This document shows, piece by piece, positions 8,946-18,478 of a stretch of DNA of 64,000 bases (position 1 is its first letter; each line of letters begins with the position of its first letter). The position numbers and the translations under genes were made by a program. The DNA lies in NCBI RefSeq assembly GCF_035989265.1, contig NZ_JAYKZX010000003.1, positions 992,001 through 1,056,000 on the forward strand. The letters run 5' to 3'. The notes below the pieces were generated by a model. The model saw only the letters and a list, made by a program, of their open reading frames with translations. It was not told the DNA's origin and searched no databases. The stretch is from Sphingobium sp. HWE2-09. GTDB taxonomy: Bacteria > Pseudomonadota > Alphaproteobacteria > Sphingomonadales > Sphingomonadaceae.

Positions 8946-9581
8946 ATGACCAACATCATGCATGATCCCATGGCCGCGCTGGTTCCTATCGTCATCGAAC
9001 AGTCGAACCGTGGCGAGCGCAGCTTCGACATTTTCTCGCGCCTCCTGCGCGAACGGATCATCTTCGTGACCGGCCAGGTGGAGGATCACATGGCCTCGCT
9101 GATCGTCGCGCAGCTGCTGTTCCTCGAATCGGAAAATCCTAAGAAGGACATCTGGATGTATATCAACTCGCCCGGCGGCGTGGTGACGTCCGGCATGGCG
9201 ATCCACGACACGATGAAATATATCCGGCCCAAGGTCGGCACCCTCTGCGTGGGCCAGGCCGCCTCGATGGGCAGCTTCCTGCTCGCCGCAGGGGAGCCGG
9301 GCATGCGCTTTGCGACGACCAACAGCCGGATCATGATCCATCAGCCGTCCGGCGGCGCACAGGGCATGGCGTCCGATATCGAGATCCAGGCCAAAGAAAT
9401 TCTGCGTATCCGTCGCCGCCTCAACGACCTCTACGTCAAATATACCGGGCGTTCGCTCGAAGAGGTCGAACGGGCCATGGATCGCGACACCTTCCTCGAA
9501 GCGGACGAAGCCAAAGCCTTCGGTCTGGTGGACGAAGTGTTCGATCGTCGCCCGACCGCCCCGGAATTGGCGGACGCTTAA
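8946..9581 (+). CDS. clpP: ATP-dependent Clp protease proteolytic subunit
   Basis: The 211-residue serine peptidase forms the ClpP tetradecamer that degrades substrates unfolded by ClpX or ClpA. The catalytic triad is visible as Ser107 (GQAASMGSF), His132 (RIMIHQP) and Asp181 (DRDTFL). The ATG at 8946 follows GAAAGAG; an in-frame upstream extension to 8898 lacks family sequence. The hydrophobic patch and handle helix are intact and the length is normal. clpX follows 139 bp downstream with its own candidate promoter. Confidence 0.97.
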   Translation: MTNIMHDPMAALVPIVIEQSNRGERSFDIFSRLLRERIIFVTGQVEDHMASLIVAQLLFLESENPKKDIWMYINSPGGVVTSGMAIHDTMKYIRPKVGTLCVGQAASMGSFLLAAGEPGMRFATTNSRIMIHQPSGGAQGMASDIEIQAKEILRIRRRLNDLYVKYTGRSLEEVERAMDRDTFLEADEAKAFGLVDEVFDRRPTAPELADA

Positions 9582-9616
9582 AGACTATCTTTACCGGGTC
9601 GCGCCACTTTCTTCCC

Positions 9617-9646
9617 TTGTGGAACGAGCGCGCCCCGGTCTAATAT
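9617..9646 (+). promoter_or_regulatory. Candidate promoter of clpX
   Basis: TTGTGG (9617-9622) and TAATAT (9641-9646) are separated by 18 bp in the clpP-clpX gap. The TTGT sits in a CCCTTGTGGAA context, which also partly resembles a heat-shock -35 box. This is a visual match only. Confidence 0.35.
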
Positions 9647-9720
9647 GGCCTTTGGACCAGAAAATCCCCGGCCAAACGCGGTTCTTATGATCGCGCGCGG
9701 AGGGGAAGAGAGAATGGCGA

Positions 9721-10989
9721 ATGACTAAGCTTACCGGTTCGGATTCGAAAAGCACGCTTTACTGCTCCTTCTGCGGCAAGTCGCAGCATGAGGTGCGTAA
9801 GCTGATCGCGGGGCCGACCGTGTTCATCTGCGACGAGTGCGTGGAACTGTGCAACGACATCATCCGGGAGGAGACCAAGGGCGGTCTCGTCGGGCGGAAG
9901 GATGGCGGCGTACCGACTCCGCAGGAAATCTGCGATGTGCTCGACGATTATGTGATCGGCCAGAAGCGCGCCAAGCGCGTCCTGTCGGTCGCGGTCCACA
10001 ATCATTACAAGCGCCTCAACCACGGCTCCAAGCCTGGCGAGGTCGAACTTGCCAAGTCGAACATCCTGCTCGTCGGTCCCACCGGCTGCGGCAAGACCCT
10101 GCTGGCGCAAACGCTGGCGAAGACGTTCGACGTGCCCTTCACCATGGCCGACGCGACGACCCTGACCGAAGCCGGCTATGTCGGTGAGGATGTGGAAAAC
10201 ATCATCCTCAAGCTGCTCCAGGCGTCGGATTACAACGTCGAAAAGGCGCAGCGCGGCATCGTCTATATCGATGAGATAGACAAGATCAGCCGCAAGGCCG
10301 AAAACCCGTCGATCACTCGCGATGTATCGGGCGAAGGCGTGCAGCAGGCGCTGCTCAAGCTGATGGAAGGCACTACCGCCTCCGTGCCCCCGCAGGGTGG
10401 CCGCAAGCATCCGCAGCAGGAGTTTCTGCAGGTCGACACGACGAACATCCTGTTCATCTGCGGCGGCGCCTTTGCTGGCCTGGAAAAGATCATCGGCGAC
10501 CGTCTGGAAGCCAAGTCGATCGGCTTCGGCGCCTATGTCGCCGCGCCCGAAGAGCGCAAAACGGGCGAACTGCTCCGCTCTAGCGAGCCGGAAGATCTGC
10601 TCAAATTCGGCCTCATCCCCGAATTTGTCGGTCGTCTGCCTGTCATCGCGACGCTGGAAGATCTGGACGTGTCCGCGCTGGTGAAGATCCTGGGCGAGCC
10701 CAAGAACGCGCTGGTCAAGCAATATGGCAAGCTGTTCGACATGGAAAATGTCGAACTCAGCTTCACCGACGACGCGCTGGTCGCAATCGCGAAGAAGGCG
10801 ATCGAGCGCAAGACTGGCGCCCGCGGTTTGCGTTCCATCATGGAAGCGATCCTGCTCGACACCATGTTCGACCTGCCCTCTATGGAGGGTGTCGGCGAAG
10901 TCGTGGTCGACAAGGATGTCGTCGCCGGCAACAAGGAACCGATTCGCGTCTTCAGCGAAAAGGAAAAGCGGGCCGAAGACGCGGCCTGA
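9721..10989 (+). CDS. clpX: ATP-dependent Clp protease ATP-binding subunit ClpX
   Basis: This 422-residue AAA+ unfoldase docks on ClpP. The N-terminal zinc-binding domain has the four cysteines in CSFCGK and CDECVELC (residues 15-40). Walker A is GPTGCGKT near residue 120 and Walker B is VYIDEIDKI near 180. The sensor/arginine-finger region and the IGF-type ClpP loop (KSIGFGAYV) follow. In alphaproteobacteria ClpXP degrades CtrA and other cell-cycle proteins, which links it to chpT at 19948. A strong terminator follows. Confidence 0.98.
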   Translation: MTKLTGSDSKSTLYCSFCGKSQHEVRKLIAGPTVFICDECVELCNDIIREETKGGLVGRKDGGVPTPQEICDVLDDYVIGQKRAKRVLSVAVHNHYKRLNHGSKPGEVELAKSNILLVGPTGCGKTLLAQTLAKTFDVPFTMADATTLTEAGYVGEDVENIILKLLQASDYNVEKAQRGIVYIDEIDKISRKAENPSITRDVSGEGVQQALLKLMEGTTASVPPQGGRKHPQQEFLQVDTTNILFICGGAFAGLEKIIGDRLEAKSIGFGAYVAAPEERKTGELLRSSEPEDLLKFGLIPEFVGRLPVIATLEDLDVSALVKILGEPKNALVKQYGKLFDMENVELSFTDDALVAIAKKAIERKTGARGLRSIMEAILLDTMFDLPSMEGVGEVVVDKDVVAGNKEPIRVFSEKEKRAEDAA

Positions 10990-11019
10990 TCCAGACCCTG
11001 TTTTAATCCGTTTTTTAAG

Positions 11020-11048
11020 GGGCCGACGCGCGATCGTCGGCCCTTTTT
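11020..11048 (+). terminator. Rho-independent terminator of clpX
   Basis: GGGCCGACG (11020-11028) pairs with CGTCGGCCC (11035-11043), followed by TTTTT. It lies 30 bp after the clpX stop. Confidence 0.9.
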
Positions 11049-11358
11049 CGTTTCGGTTGCGTGCACTGCACAAAAATTCCTGTTGCGTTGCAAAATTGCA
11101 CCACCGTCAAACTACTGTTTGACGGTGGGAGTTTGTCACGAAAATTCAATATTTTAACGTCACAGGCTGGCCGTCCCCAAGCATCAGCGAAGGGGGCAGG
11201 GGAGAATTATGACAGTCCTGTGGGTGCATTGTAACATAAATGCAATCGACGCATCACAGGGGCGTCGTCAGAGGCCGCCACGAGCGGCGTCGGCTTGAAA
11301 GAGCAGACAGTTTGCAGGGGGCGTGAACGCGCCACTCTTGAAAAGGGACAAGGGTCAC
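11049..11358 (+). promoter_or_regulatory. Long leader region before the TonB receptor, with a perfect palindrome
   Basis: This is about 310 bp without a gene. It is AT-richer than its surroundings. It contains a perfect 12-bp inverted repeat (CCACCGTCAAAC at 11101-11112, GTTTGACGGTGG at 11117-11128) with a 4-nt loop and no T-tract, so it is an operator or mRNA hairpin candidate. Further down, CATTGTAACATAAATGCAATC (11228 region) is an AT-rich stretch of a kind often seen upstream of such receptors. I do not see a clear Fur box or a confident promoter. Confidence 0.4.
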
Positions 11359-13935
11359 ATGAAGAATTTTCTGATGGGCAGCGCCGCGATCTTCGCGCTC
11401 GCCGCCCCCACCGCCGCGTTCGCACAGTCGACCGGTTCGTCGGACTTTGAAGACAGCATCATCGTTACCGGCGCGCGCGCCGATCAGGGCGTCGGCGGCG
11501 TCAAGATCCCCGATTCGCCCAAGGCGAAGGTCGTTCTGGGTCAGGAAATCATCCAGGCGCAGCGCCCCGGTCAGACGATCAACGAAATCATCAACTTGGT
11601 TCCCGGCGTCAGCTTCACCAACAACGATCCCTGGGGTTCTTCGGGCGGCAGCTTCACCATCCGCGGCTTCAGCTCGGATCGTATTTCGCAGACGTTCGAC
11701 GGTATCCCGCTCAATGACTCTGGTAACTATGCGGTTTACACCAATCAGCAGGTCGACGCCGAACTGATCGAGAACGTCAACGTCAACCTCGGTTCGACCG
11801 ACGTGGACAGCCCGACCGCAGCAGCCGTCGGCGGCACCGTCAACATCAAGACGCTCGAACCGAGCGACGAATATGGCGTCCTGGCCAGCGTCAGCTACGG
11901 CAACATCCTGGCCGACGGCGCGGGCGATCGTCCCTATTTCCGCATGTTCGGCGTGGTCAACACCGGCGACCTGACCGGTCATGGCACCAAGGCTTGGTTC
12001 TCAGCATCGCGCCTGAAGAACGACGCCGCCTTCGCCAACTATGGCAAGGTGTATAAGCAGCAGTATAACGCCAAGCTGTGGCAGGACATCGGCGACAACG
12101 GCGATTTCATCGCTCTGTCGGGTCATTACAACCAGAACCGCAACAATTTCGGCGGTTCGCCGCTCCGCGCCAACGCCATCACGGGCGACAAGTCAGGCCG
12201 TTTCTACAACATCGGAAGCGCCGCCACCGGCGGCGGCTATCCCTGCACGATCAGCCAGAACAGCACGCCTAACACCTGCGGCACCGAATTTGAGCGTCGC
12301 TATAACCCCTCCAACACGGGCAATGTCCGCCTGAACTCGAAGTTCACGCTGACCGATCGCCTGACCTTCTCGGTCGATGGCGCTTATCAGTGGGTAAAGG
12401 CCAATGGCGGCGGTACGACCAGCGCCAACGAAACCTTTTTCACGGACTCGACGGGCTTCCGCGGCACCGGCAACTATGGCGGCAGCTTCTACTTCGGTCG
12501 CGATCTGAATGGTGACGGCGTTCTGGGTCGCGTTACCTTGGTACAGCCCAGCCAGACCAATACGCGCCGTTGGGTCGGTATTGCCAACCTTGCCTATGAG
12601 ATCAGCGACGCTCATCGCGTTCGCTTGTCCTACAGCTACGATCGTGCGCGTCATCGTCAGACGGGCGCGGCTGGTTTCCTCGATCGGAACGGCGAACCGT
12701 TCGACGTTTTCCCGATCAACGATCCGGTAACCGACGCGGCGGGCAATGTCCTGCAGAAGCGTGATCGCAAGTCGATCGCCGAACTGAACCAGATTGCCGG
12801 TGAATATCGCGGTCAGTTCTTCGAAGACAATCTGACCGTTCTGATCGGCGGCCGCTTGCCTTTCTTCAAGCGTGAACTGGACCAGAATTGCTTCACCACC
12901 AGCTCGGGCGGCTTCGTCAACTGCGTGCCGGAAGACCAGCAGGCTGCCTACATCGCGACCCATCCCTACAGCTATAACGCGACCACTGGCCGCGCGACCG
13001 GTTCGGCCCTGCCGCAGGAACGGAAGCTGAAGTACGACAAGTTCCTGCCGAACGTCGGCGCGACCTTCAAGATCACGCCGGAAATCAGCATCGCGGGCAG
13101 CTATGCGAAGAACATTTCGGTGCCCAGCACCGACGCGCTGTACAATGCTTTCGTCTTCCCGGCGGACAGCGACTCGGCCTATCGCGTTGCCGAAACATCT
13201 GACAGCTTCGACGCCAGCATCCGCTACAATTCGTCGAAGGTGCAGGCGGCTGTTACCGGCTGGTATTCCAAGTATAAGAATTGCTTGGTTACCGCCTATG
13301 ACATCGACGGCAACGGCACCGACACCAACCTGGGTCCGGTGAAGAAGTATGGCGTCGATGCCAGCTTCTCCTACAGCCCGATCAAGGAAGTGACGGCGTA
13401 TCTGTTCGGCTCGTACATCAAGTCGGAAATTCAGAATGATGCCGTGACCGCTAGCTGCGCTCTCGACAGCGACATCCAGCTGGCCGGCCTCTGCTACGTG
13501 CAGAACGGCGTCGCCTATCTGCGCACGTCCGGCAAGCGGGAACGCAGCGCGCCGAAATATCTGTTCGGTGGCCGTCTGCAGGGCAATCTGGGCGACTTCA
13601 CCATGGGCGTTCAGGCGAAGCGCACCAGCTCGCGCTTCATGAACGACATCAACGGCGACGTTCAGATTGCGACGACCAGCACGGGCGTCACCAAGCTGAT
13701 CGCCCCGGGCGCCAAGTTCGCGGCCTATACGGTTGTCGATCTCGACATCCGTTATTCGCTCGCCAGCCTCGGCATGGAAAAGGGCGCGATCCAGCTCAAC
13801 GTCAGCAACCTGTTCGACAAATTCTATGTCGGCTCGTTCAGCGGCGGTCTGGACGTGCTTGCCAGCTCGTCTTCGGCGTTCGTGAACTTCGGTTCGCCGC
13901 GCGCCATCAGCGCCTCGCTGATCATCGGCTTCTAA
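11359..13935 (+). CDS. TonB-dependent outer-membrane receptor
   Basis: The protein is an outer-membrane beta-barrel importing a siderophore or other large ligand using TonB energy. From the ATG at 11359 (AAAAGGGAC ribosome-binding region) it has 858 residues. A signal peptide ends at AFA-Q, and the plug (about residues 30-165) contains IINLVPGVSF and FTIRGFSSDRI. The 22-strand barrel ends in Phe (SASLIIGF), the usual assembly signal. It lacks the N-terminal STN signalling domain, so it is not the partner of the FecI/FecR pair at 3895-5443. It is a single gene with its own terminator. The substrate is not evident. Confidence 0.93.
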   Translation: MKNFLMGSAAIFALAAPTAAFAQSTGSSDFEDSIIVTGARADQGVGGVKIPDSPKAKVVLGQEIIQAQRPGQTINEIINLVPGVSFTNNDPWGSSGGSFTIRGFSSDRISQTFDGIPLNDSGNYAVYTNQQVDAELIENVNVNLGSTDVDSPTAAAVGGTVNIKTLEPSDEYGVLASVSYGNILADGAGDRPYFRMFGVVNTGDLTGHGTKAWFSASRLKNDAAFANYGKVYKQQYNAKLWQDIGDNGDFIALSGHYNQNRNNFGGSPLRANAITGDKSGRFYNIGSAATGGGYPCTISQNSTPNTCGTEFERRYNPSNTGNVRLNSKFTLTDRLTFSVDGAYQWVKANGGGTTSANETFFTDSTGFRGTGNYGGSFYFGRDLNGDGVLGRVTLVQPSQTNTRRWVGIANLAYEISDAHRVRLSYSYDRARHRQTGAAGFLDRNGEPFDVFPINDPVTDAAGNVLQKRDRKSIAELNQIAGEYRGQFFEDNLTVLIGGRLPFFKRELDQNCFTTSSGGFVNCVPEDQQAAYIATHPYSYNATTGRATGSALPQERKLKYDKFLPNVGATFKITPEISIAGSYAKNISVPSTDALYNAFVFPADSDSAYRVAETSDSFDASIRYNSSKVQAAVTGWYSKYKNCLVTAYDIDGNGTDTNLGPVKKYGVDASFSYSPIKEVTAYLFGSYIKSEIQNDAVTASCALDSDIQLAGLCYVQNGVAYLRTSGKRERSAPKYLFGGRLQGNLGDFTMGVQAKRTSSRFMNDINGDVQIATTSTGVTKLIAPGAKFAAYTVVDLDIRYSLASLGMEKGAIQLNVSNLFDKFYVGSFSGGLDVLASSSSAFVNFGSPRAISASLIIGF

Positions 13936-13959
13936 GCCGGACTAACATTGGAAAAAAGC

Positions 13960-13991
13960 AAAGGGCGCGGAGCAATCCGCGCCCTTTGTCT
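13960..13991 (+). terminator. Rho-independent terminator of the TonB receptor
   Basis: AAAGGGCGCGG (13960-13970) pairs with CCGCGCCCTTT (13977-13987) around AGCAAT, followed by GTCTTT. Confidence 0.85.
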
Positions 13992-14246
13992 TTGCCTACG
14001 GGCCTTACCGCAAAGACGTACGACCAAAGCACGACGTGCCCCGGCGTAGGCCGGGGTCCAGGGACATCGGCACAGCACTCCCATCGCAGAATGCCTGGCG
14101 CAAATCCGGGCTAACGCACCGCTGTCCTACTCCCGCCGTTCCTCCTACTATGACCGACACAAAACCGGCCACACTTTCCGATAGGACCACTCCCACGAAA
14201 CAATATGTCAAAATCAGCAAGAAATATGCGAAGTTAACGGATCAAC
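13992..14246. repeat. Gene-free gap with a REP-like hairpin
   Basis: This region lies between the convergent TonB receptor and mtgA. It holds one copy of the CCCCGGC-loop-GCCGGGG-TCCAG repeat (14039-14056). Beyond that I see no gene, RNA or clear regulatory site. Confidence 0.5.
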
Positions 14247-14939
14247 TCACCGCAGGCAGCTATCCAGCCCATCCCGCCGCACCGACCCGATCCGCGCGGC
14301 GATCGTATTGCCATGACGCCGGGTGAACCCGGCAGGCGCGACCGCCGCCCGCTTCTTGGGCAGCGGCAACACCGCGGCGATGCGCGCGGCTTCCGCCTTC
14401 GTCAGCCTGCCCGCGCCATGATGGAAGTAACGGATTGCCCCGGCCTGCACGCCATAAGTGCCGATCCCCGTCTCCGCGACGTTCAGATAGACTTCCATGA
14501 TGCGCTTCTTGCCCCAGATCGCCTCGATCAGCACTGTGAACCACGCCTCCAGCCCTTTGCGCACGAACCCGCCGCCCTGCCACAGGAACACATTCTTCGC
14601 CGTCTGCTGACTGATGGTCGATCCGCCGCGAATGCGCCCGCCGCTGGCATTATGGATCGCCGCCTTGGCGATGGCGTCGACGTCGAAGCCATGATGGCTG
14701 CAGAATTTCCCGTCCTCGCCCGCAATCGCCGCCCGCGCCATATTCGGATCGATATCGTCCAACGCCGTCCAGTCCTTGGTGATGCCGTTGGGGTCGAACA
14801 GCATCGTCAACGTGACCGGCGGCGGCACGAAGCGATAGAGGACGACCATCAGCAGGGACAGGGCGATGAAGCCCAACAGGATTTTGATCGGGATCAGTAT
14901 CAAGCGGAAGCGGCGGCGCGAAGCGGTATGGGCTGTCAT
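14247..14939 (-). CDS. mtgA: Monofunctional biosynthetic peptidoglycan transglycosylase
   Basis: The 230-residue GT51 enzyme polymerises lipid II into glycan strands in the periplasm, anchored by one N-terminal membrane helix (about residues 12-36). The family motifs are present: the catalytic Glu75 in EDGKFCSHHGFD, GGSTISQQTAKN near 105, RKGLEAW near 127 and KKRIMEVYLN near 144. It has no transpeptidase domain and is of normal length for MtgA. It lies 33 bp after the MFS gene on the same strand, possibly co-transcribed but functionally unrelated. Confidence 0.95.
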   Translation of the reverse strand: MTAHTASRRRFRLILIPIKILLGFIALSLLMVVLYRFVPPPVTLTMLFDPNGITKDWTALDDIDPNMARAAIAGEDGKFCSHHGFDVDAIAKAAIHNASGGRIRGGSTISQQTAKNVFLWQGGGFVRKGLEAWFTVLIEAIWGKKRIMEVYLNVAETGIGTYGVQAGAIRYFHHGAGRLTKAEAARIAAVLPLPKKRAAVAPAGFTRRHGNTIAARIGSVRRDGLDSCLR

Positions 14940-14972
14940 GCCGCCCGTGGTAGCGCGCCCGGCTTGCCCGTT

Positions 14973-16268
14973 TCAAGCGGTCGCGAGCGTCCCGCGCCGC
15001 TGATCGCGATTGATGAGCAGCACCAGCCCCGCACCGACCAGGCACAACAGGCCCGCGCCGATGAAGGCGGGCATATAGCTTTGCCACATCGTCCGGGCCA
15101 AGCCACCGCCCAATGCCGCGCTCGCCGCGCCCAGTTGATGCCCGGCAAAGATCCAGCCGAACACGATGTTCGTCTTCTCCGGCCCGAACCGCTGCGCCGT
15201 CAGCTTGACCGTGGGCGGCACCGTCGCGATCCAGTCCAGACCATAGAAAACCGCGAAGATCGACAGGCTGTAGAGCGAAAAGTCGCTGAACGGCAGGTAG
15301 AGCAGGGACAGGCCGCGCAGCCCGTAATAGACGAACAGCAGCCAGCGATTGTCGAACCGGTCGCTCAGCCATCCCGACCCCAGCGTCCCAAAAAAGTCGA
15401 ACAGGCCCATCATCGCCAGCATCGACGCCGCACCCACCGCGGCCAGCCCATAATCGCCGCACATCGCGATGAAATGGGTCTGGACCAACCCATTGGTGCT
15501 CGCGCCGCAGATGAAGAAGGAAAAGAACAATATCCAGAATGTCGGCACCCGCGATGCGTCGCGCAACACCCGCAGCGGCGTGAGCAGCAGCGCACCCAGG
15601 CTGGCGGGCTGGGTCGGGGAGGGCTGTATCTCCACATCGCCATAGGGAGCCAAGCCCAGGTCCGCCGGGCGATCGCGCATCAGCAGCACGACGACGCCCC
15701 CCGCGATCACGATGGCGCCGCACACCAGCAGCAATGCCGTGCGCCAGCCATGACTATCGGTCAGCCCGGCAAGCAGCGGCAGGAAGGCAAGCTGCCCGGT
15801 GGCGGTGCTGGCGGAGAGCAGCCCCATCACCAATCCGCGGCGATGGTTGAACCATCGCGTCGCGACCGTCGCGCCCAGCACCATGGCGGTCATGCCCGTA
15901 CCGATACCGATGACCACGCCCCATAGCAATACCAACTGCCACAATTGCGTCATGCCCAGCGAGAGTAGCAGGCCGCCCACGACGATCGACAGCGAAATCA
16001 GCATCATACGACGCACGCCAAAGCGATTCATGAAGGCCGCCGCAAACGGTCCCATGCCACCGAACAGCAGAAAACGAATAGCGAGCGCCCCGCCGATGTC
16101 GGCCGCGCTCCACCCAAATTCCTTCTGCAACGGCACGATGAACACGCCCGGCGCGCCGACCGCACCCGCCACCACCAACATGGTAAGGAAGGTCGCCGCG
16201 ACCACTGCCCAGCCATAATGGACATTGCGGGCCGACAAACGGGCGGCAATAGCAATCGACAACATCAC
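14973..16268 (-). CDS. MFS transporter (OFA-like)
   Basis: The 431-residue protein has 12 predicted membrane helices and a signature-like loop 2-3 (MNRFGVRRMM). The N-terminal VHYGWAVVAATFLTML and the long central loop resemble oxalate/formate-antiporter-type and monocarboxylate-type MFS permeases. The start is GTG 16268 or ATG 16265 behind AAAGGGG. It is divergent from a tetR gene with a palindrome between them, so it is probably repressed by that regulator. The substrate is unknown. Confidence 0.88.
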   Translation of the reverse strand: MMLSIAIAARLSARNVHYGWAVVAATFLTMLVVAGAVGAPGVFIVPLQKEFGWSAADIGGALAIRFLLFGGMGPFAAAFMNRFGVRRMMLISLSIVVGGLLLSLGMTQLWQLVLLWGVVIGIGTGMTAMVLGATVATRWFNHRRGLVMGLLSASTATGQLAFLPLLAGLTDSHGWRTALLLVCGAIVIAGGVVVLLMRDRPADLGLAPYGDVEIQPSPTQPASLGALLLTPLRVLRDASRVPTFWILFFSFFICGASTNGLVQTHFIAMCGDYGLAAVGAASMLAMMGLFDFFGTLGSGWLSDRFDNRWLLFVYYGLRGLSLLYLPFSDFSLYSLSIFAVFYGLDWIATVPPTVKLTAQRFGPEKTNIVFGWIFAGHQLGAASAALGGGLARTMWQSYMPAFIGAGLLCLVGAGLVLLINRDQRRGTLATA

Positions 16269-16305
16269 CGTCCCCTTTTGTCAGTCACGATCGGACTGGT
16301 GTTAA

Positions 16306-16319
16306 ATGATATACATCAT
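16306..16319. promoter_or_regulatory. Candidate TetR operator between the MFS and tetR genes
   Basis: ATGAT (16306-16310) and ATCAT (16315-16319) form an inverted repeat around ATAC in the 87-bp divergent intergenic region. The stretch is AT-rich, so it could also overlap promoter -10 elements of either gene. Position and symmetry fit a self-regulated TetR site. Confidence 0.45.
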
Positions 16320-16355
16320 ATATAAGGTCAAGAGGCCACTTGAAGGATACAGGAT

Positions 16356-16919
16356 ATGAAGGTCAGCCGCGATCAGGCAGCGCGCAATCGGGAAATGGTG
16401 ATCGACGCGGCCTCGCGCCTCTTCCGTGCGCGCGGCGTCGAGGGCGTGGGCATCGGCGAGGTCATGCGCGCCTGCGGCCTTACCCATGGTGGCTTCTACA
16501 ATCAGTTCGATTCGAAGGAAGCACTTGCCGCCGAAGCCTGCGCCTTGTCGCTCGCGAACAGCGCGGATCGCTGGCGCGATGTCGCGGTTCAGGCTGGAGA
16601 TCGGCCCGCCACAACCGCCATAGCCGCCGATTACCTCAGCGATCGCAACCGCGATGCACCCGAAACCGGCTGCGCTCTAGTGGCGTTGGCGCCGGACGCG
16701 GCGCGCCGGGGCGGGGATTTGGCAGACGCGTTTCGCCATGGCTTCGAAGGCCTTGCCGCCGTCCTGCAACAGGCCGGGCCAGATATGGATCGCTCGGCGA
16801 CCTTGGCGCGCATGGCGCAGATGGTGGGCGCGATGGTGCTGGCGCGCGGGGTTGCCGATTCCGCGCTATCGGACGAGATACTGGCCGCGACGCGCCAGGC
16901 GCTGGGCGTGTCAGCATGA
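16356..16919 (+). CDS. TetR/AcrR family transcriptional regulator
   Basis: The 187-residue protein has an N-terminal TetR helix-turn-helix at residues 8-55, including VGIGEVMRACGLTHGGFYNQF. An all-helical ligand-binding domain follows. It probably represses the divergent MFS gene and itself. The next gene (GNAT) overlaps its stop as ATGA, so tetR and the acetyltransferase form an operon. The ligand is unknown. Confidence 0.92.
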   Translation: MKVSRDQAARNREMVIDAASRLFRARGVEGVGIGEVMRACGLTHGGFYNQFDSKEALAAEACALSLANSADRWRDVAVQAGDRPATTAIAADYLSDRNRDAPETGCALVALAPDAARRGGDLADAFRHGFEGLAAVLQQAGPDMDRSATLARMAQMVGAMVLARGVADSALSDEILAATRQALGVSA

Positions 16920-17404
16920 ACGGTTGGCGGCCCATGAAGGAAGCGGACATAGCGGCGGTCAGCACGATCTCCGACGCGGTCCATGGCGCCTATACCGAAG
17001 GCGCACCTATCTATGCCGAGCGGCTGCGGCTTGATCCCGCCGGATGCTGGCTGCTGGCGCATGATGGAACCGCCATGGGTTATTGCATCAGCCATCCCTG
17101 GCAGGGCGACGCGCCGCCGCCGCTCGATGCGCTGCTGCAGGCGATCCCGACCCAGCCGGACCGCTATTATCTGCATGACTTGGCCTTGTTGCCACAGGCG
17201 CGCGGCACCGGTGCGGCAGCTGATGCCGTGGAACTGGTCCTTACGCAGGCCCGTCGCGCGGGTTTCAAGCGGATCGCACTCACGGCCGTCAATGGCGCGG
17301 AGGCCTTCTGGCGCAAACATGGTTTTGCGCCTTCGCGTAAACGGGATGCCGCCTATGGCATCGGCTCCATCATGATGGATCGCCCAACCGCTAAGTCACC
17401 CTGA
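16916..17404 (+). CDS. GNAT family N-acetyltransferase
   Basis: The 162-residue protein starts at the ATG overlapping the tetR stop. The acetyl-CoA-binding motif A is seen as LHDLALLPQARGTGAAADAV near residues 82-101 (R/Q-x-x-G-x-G/A form). The C-terminal motif NGAEAFWRKHGF near 127 is typical of GNATs. The acceptor is not known. Co-transcription with tetR and proximity to an exporter hint at small-molecule detoxification, which is inference only. Confidence 0.88.
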   Translation: MNGWRPMKEADIAAVSTISDAVHGAYTEGAPIYAERLRLDPAGCWLLAHDGTAMGYCISHPWQGDAPPPLDALLQAIPTQPDRYYLHDLALLPQARGTGAAADAVELVLTQARRAGFKRIALTAVNGAEAFWRKHGFAPSRKRDAAYGIGSIMMDRPTAKSP

Positions 17405-17437
17405 TAGGCGCTGCCGCCAACGCGTAGCGGCAACAAA

Positions 17438-17467
17438 AAAAGCCCCGGAGCGCGATCCGGGGCTTTT
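17438..17467. terminator. Bidirectional terminator between the GNAT gene and rpoH
   Basis: AGCCCCGGA (17441-17449) pairs with TCCGGGGCT (17456-17464). An A-run precedes it and T-residues follow, so it can serve both convergent genes. Confidence 0.85.
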
Positions 17468-17490
17468 CTCTTCGTTGCGGGGCGATCCGA

Positions 17491-18402
17491 TCAGGCCAGC
17501 GCGAACCGCGCCATCTTGCCCAATTTATCGCCAGCGATGCGCATCATAGCCTTTTGCAGCTTCTCGAACGCCCGCACCTCGATCTGGCGCACACGCTCGC
17601 GCGACACGCCATAAACCTGCGACAGTTCCTCCAGCGTCTTAGGTTCTTCGGCCAGACGCCGTTCGGCCAGGATATGCTTCTCGCGATCGTTAAGGTCGGT
17701 CATCGCCTCCACCAGCATCTCGTGCCGCTGGGTGCGTTCCTGCTCTTCAGCAACGCGCTCGTCCTGCAGGGGATCATTATCCTGCAACCAATCCTGCCAC
17801 TGACCTTCGCCATCTTCGCGCATAGGCACATTCAACGACGTGTCGCCACCCATCGCCATGCGGCGGTTCATGGACACGACGTCCTGTTCGCTCACGCCCA
17901 GATCGGTGGCGATCTTCGTCACATCCTCGGGACGCAGGTCGCCATCCTCGAACGCTTCTATATTATTTTTCATGCGGCGCAGGTTGAAGAAAAGCTTCTT
18001 TTGCGACGCGGTCGTGCCCATCTTGACCAATGACCAGCTGCGCAGAATGAATTCCTGGATCGAGGCCCGGATCCACCACATGGCGTAGGTCGCCAAGCGG
18101 AAGCCGCGCTCGGCCTCGAACTTCTTCACGCCCTGCATCAGGCCGATATTCCCTTCGGAAATCAGCTCGCTGACCGGCAGGCCATAGCCGCGATAGCCCA
18201 TCGCGATCTTCGCTACCAGGCGCAGATGCGACGTCACCAGCTGGGCGGCGGCCTCAGGATCCTGATGTTCTTCATACCGCTTCGCAAGCATATATTCCTG
18301 CTCAGGGGTCAACAGCGGAAATTTGCGAATTTCCGACAGATAGCGGTTGAGGCTGGCTTCACCGCCCAGCGCCGGAACCGAAGGGACATTGCTCTTGGCC
18401 AT
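17491..18402 (-). CDS. rpoH: RNA polymerase heat-shock sigma factor (sigma-32)
   Basis: The 303-residue sigma factor directs transcription of heat-shock genes. The start at 18402 (MAKSNVPS) follows AAAGGGAAAGG; an in-frame extension to 18423 is less likely. Region 2 includes LISEGNIGLMQGVKKFE and TYAMWWIRASIQEF. The RpoH box is seen as QKKLFFNLRR near residue 131, and region 4 ends with YGVSRERVRQIEVRAFEKL. Its likely targets include clpP/clpX. It is transcribed away from rluD. Confidence 0.96.
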   Translation of the reverse strand: MAKSNVPSVPALGGEASLNRYLSEIRKFPLLTPEQEYMLAKRYEEHQDPEAAAQLVTSHLRLVAKIAMGYRGYGLPVSELISEGNIGLMQGVKKFEAERGFRLATYAMWWIRASIQEFILRSWSLVKMGTTASQKKLFFNLRRMKNNIEAFEDGDLRPEDVTKIATDLGVSEQDVVSMNRRMAMGGDTSLNVPMREDGEGQWQDWLQDNDPLQDERVAEEQERTQRHEMLVEAMTDLNDREKHILAERRLAEEPKTLEELSQVYGVSRERVRQIEVRAFEKLQKAMMRIAGDKLGKMARFALA

Positions 18403-18478
18403 GTCGTTACCTTTCCCTTTCATTGCGCGGCGGGACCCAGAAGAGGCGTCACAGGCGCCGTCGCAAACTTGTCGAACA

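Noticed and set aside
11359..13935. TonB receptor as the signalling partner of the FecI/FecR pair
   Set aside because: It has no STN domain, is 6 kb away on the other strand, and has its own terminator.
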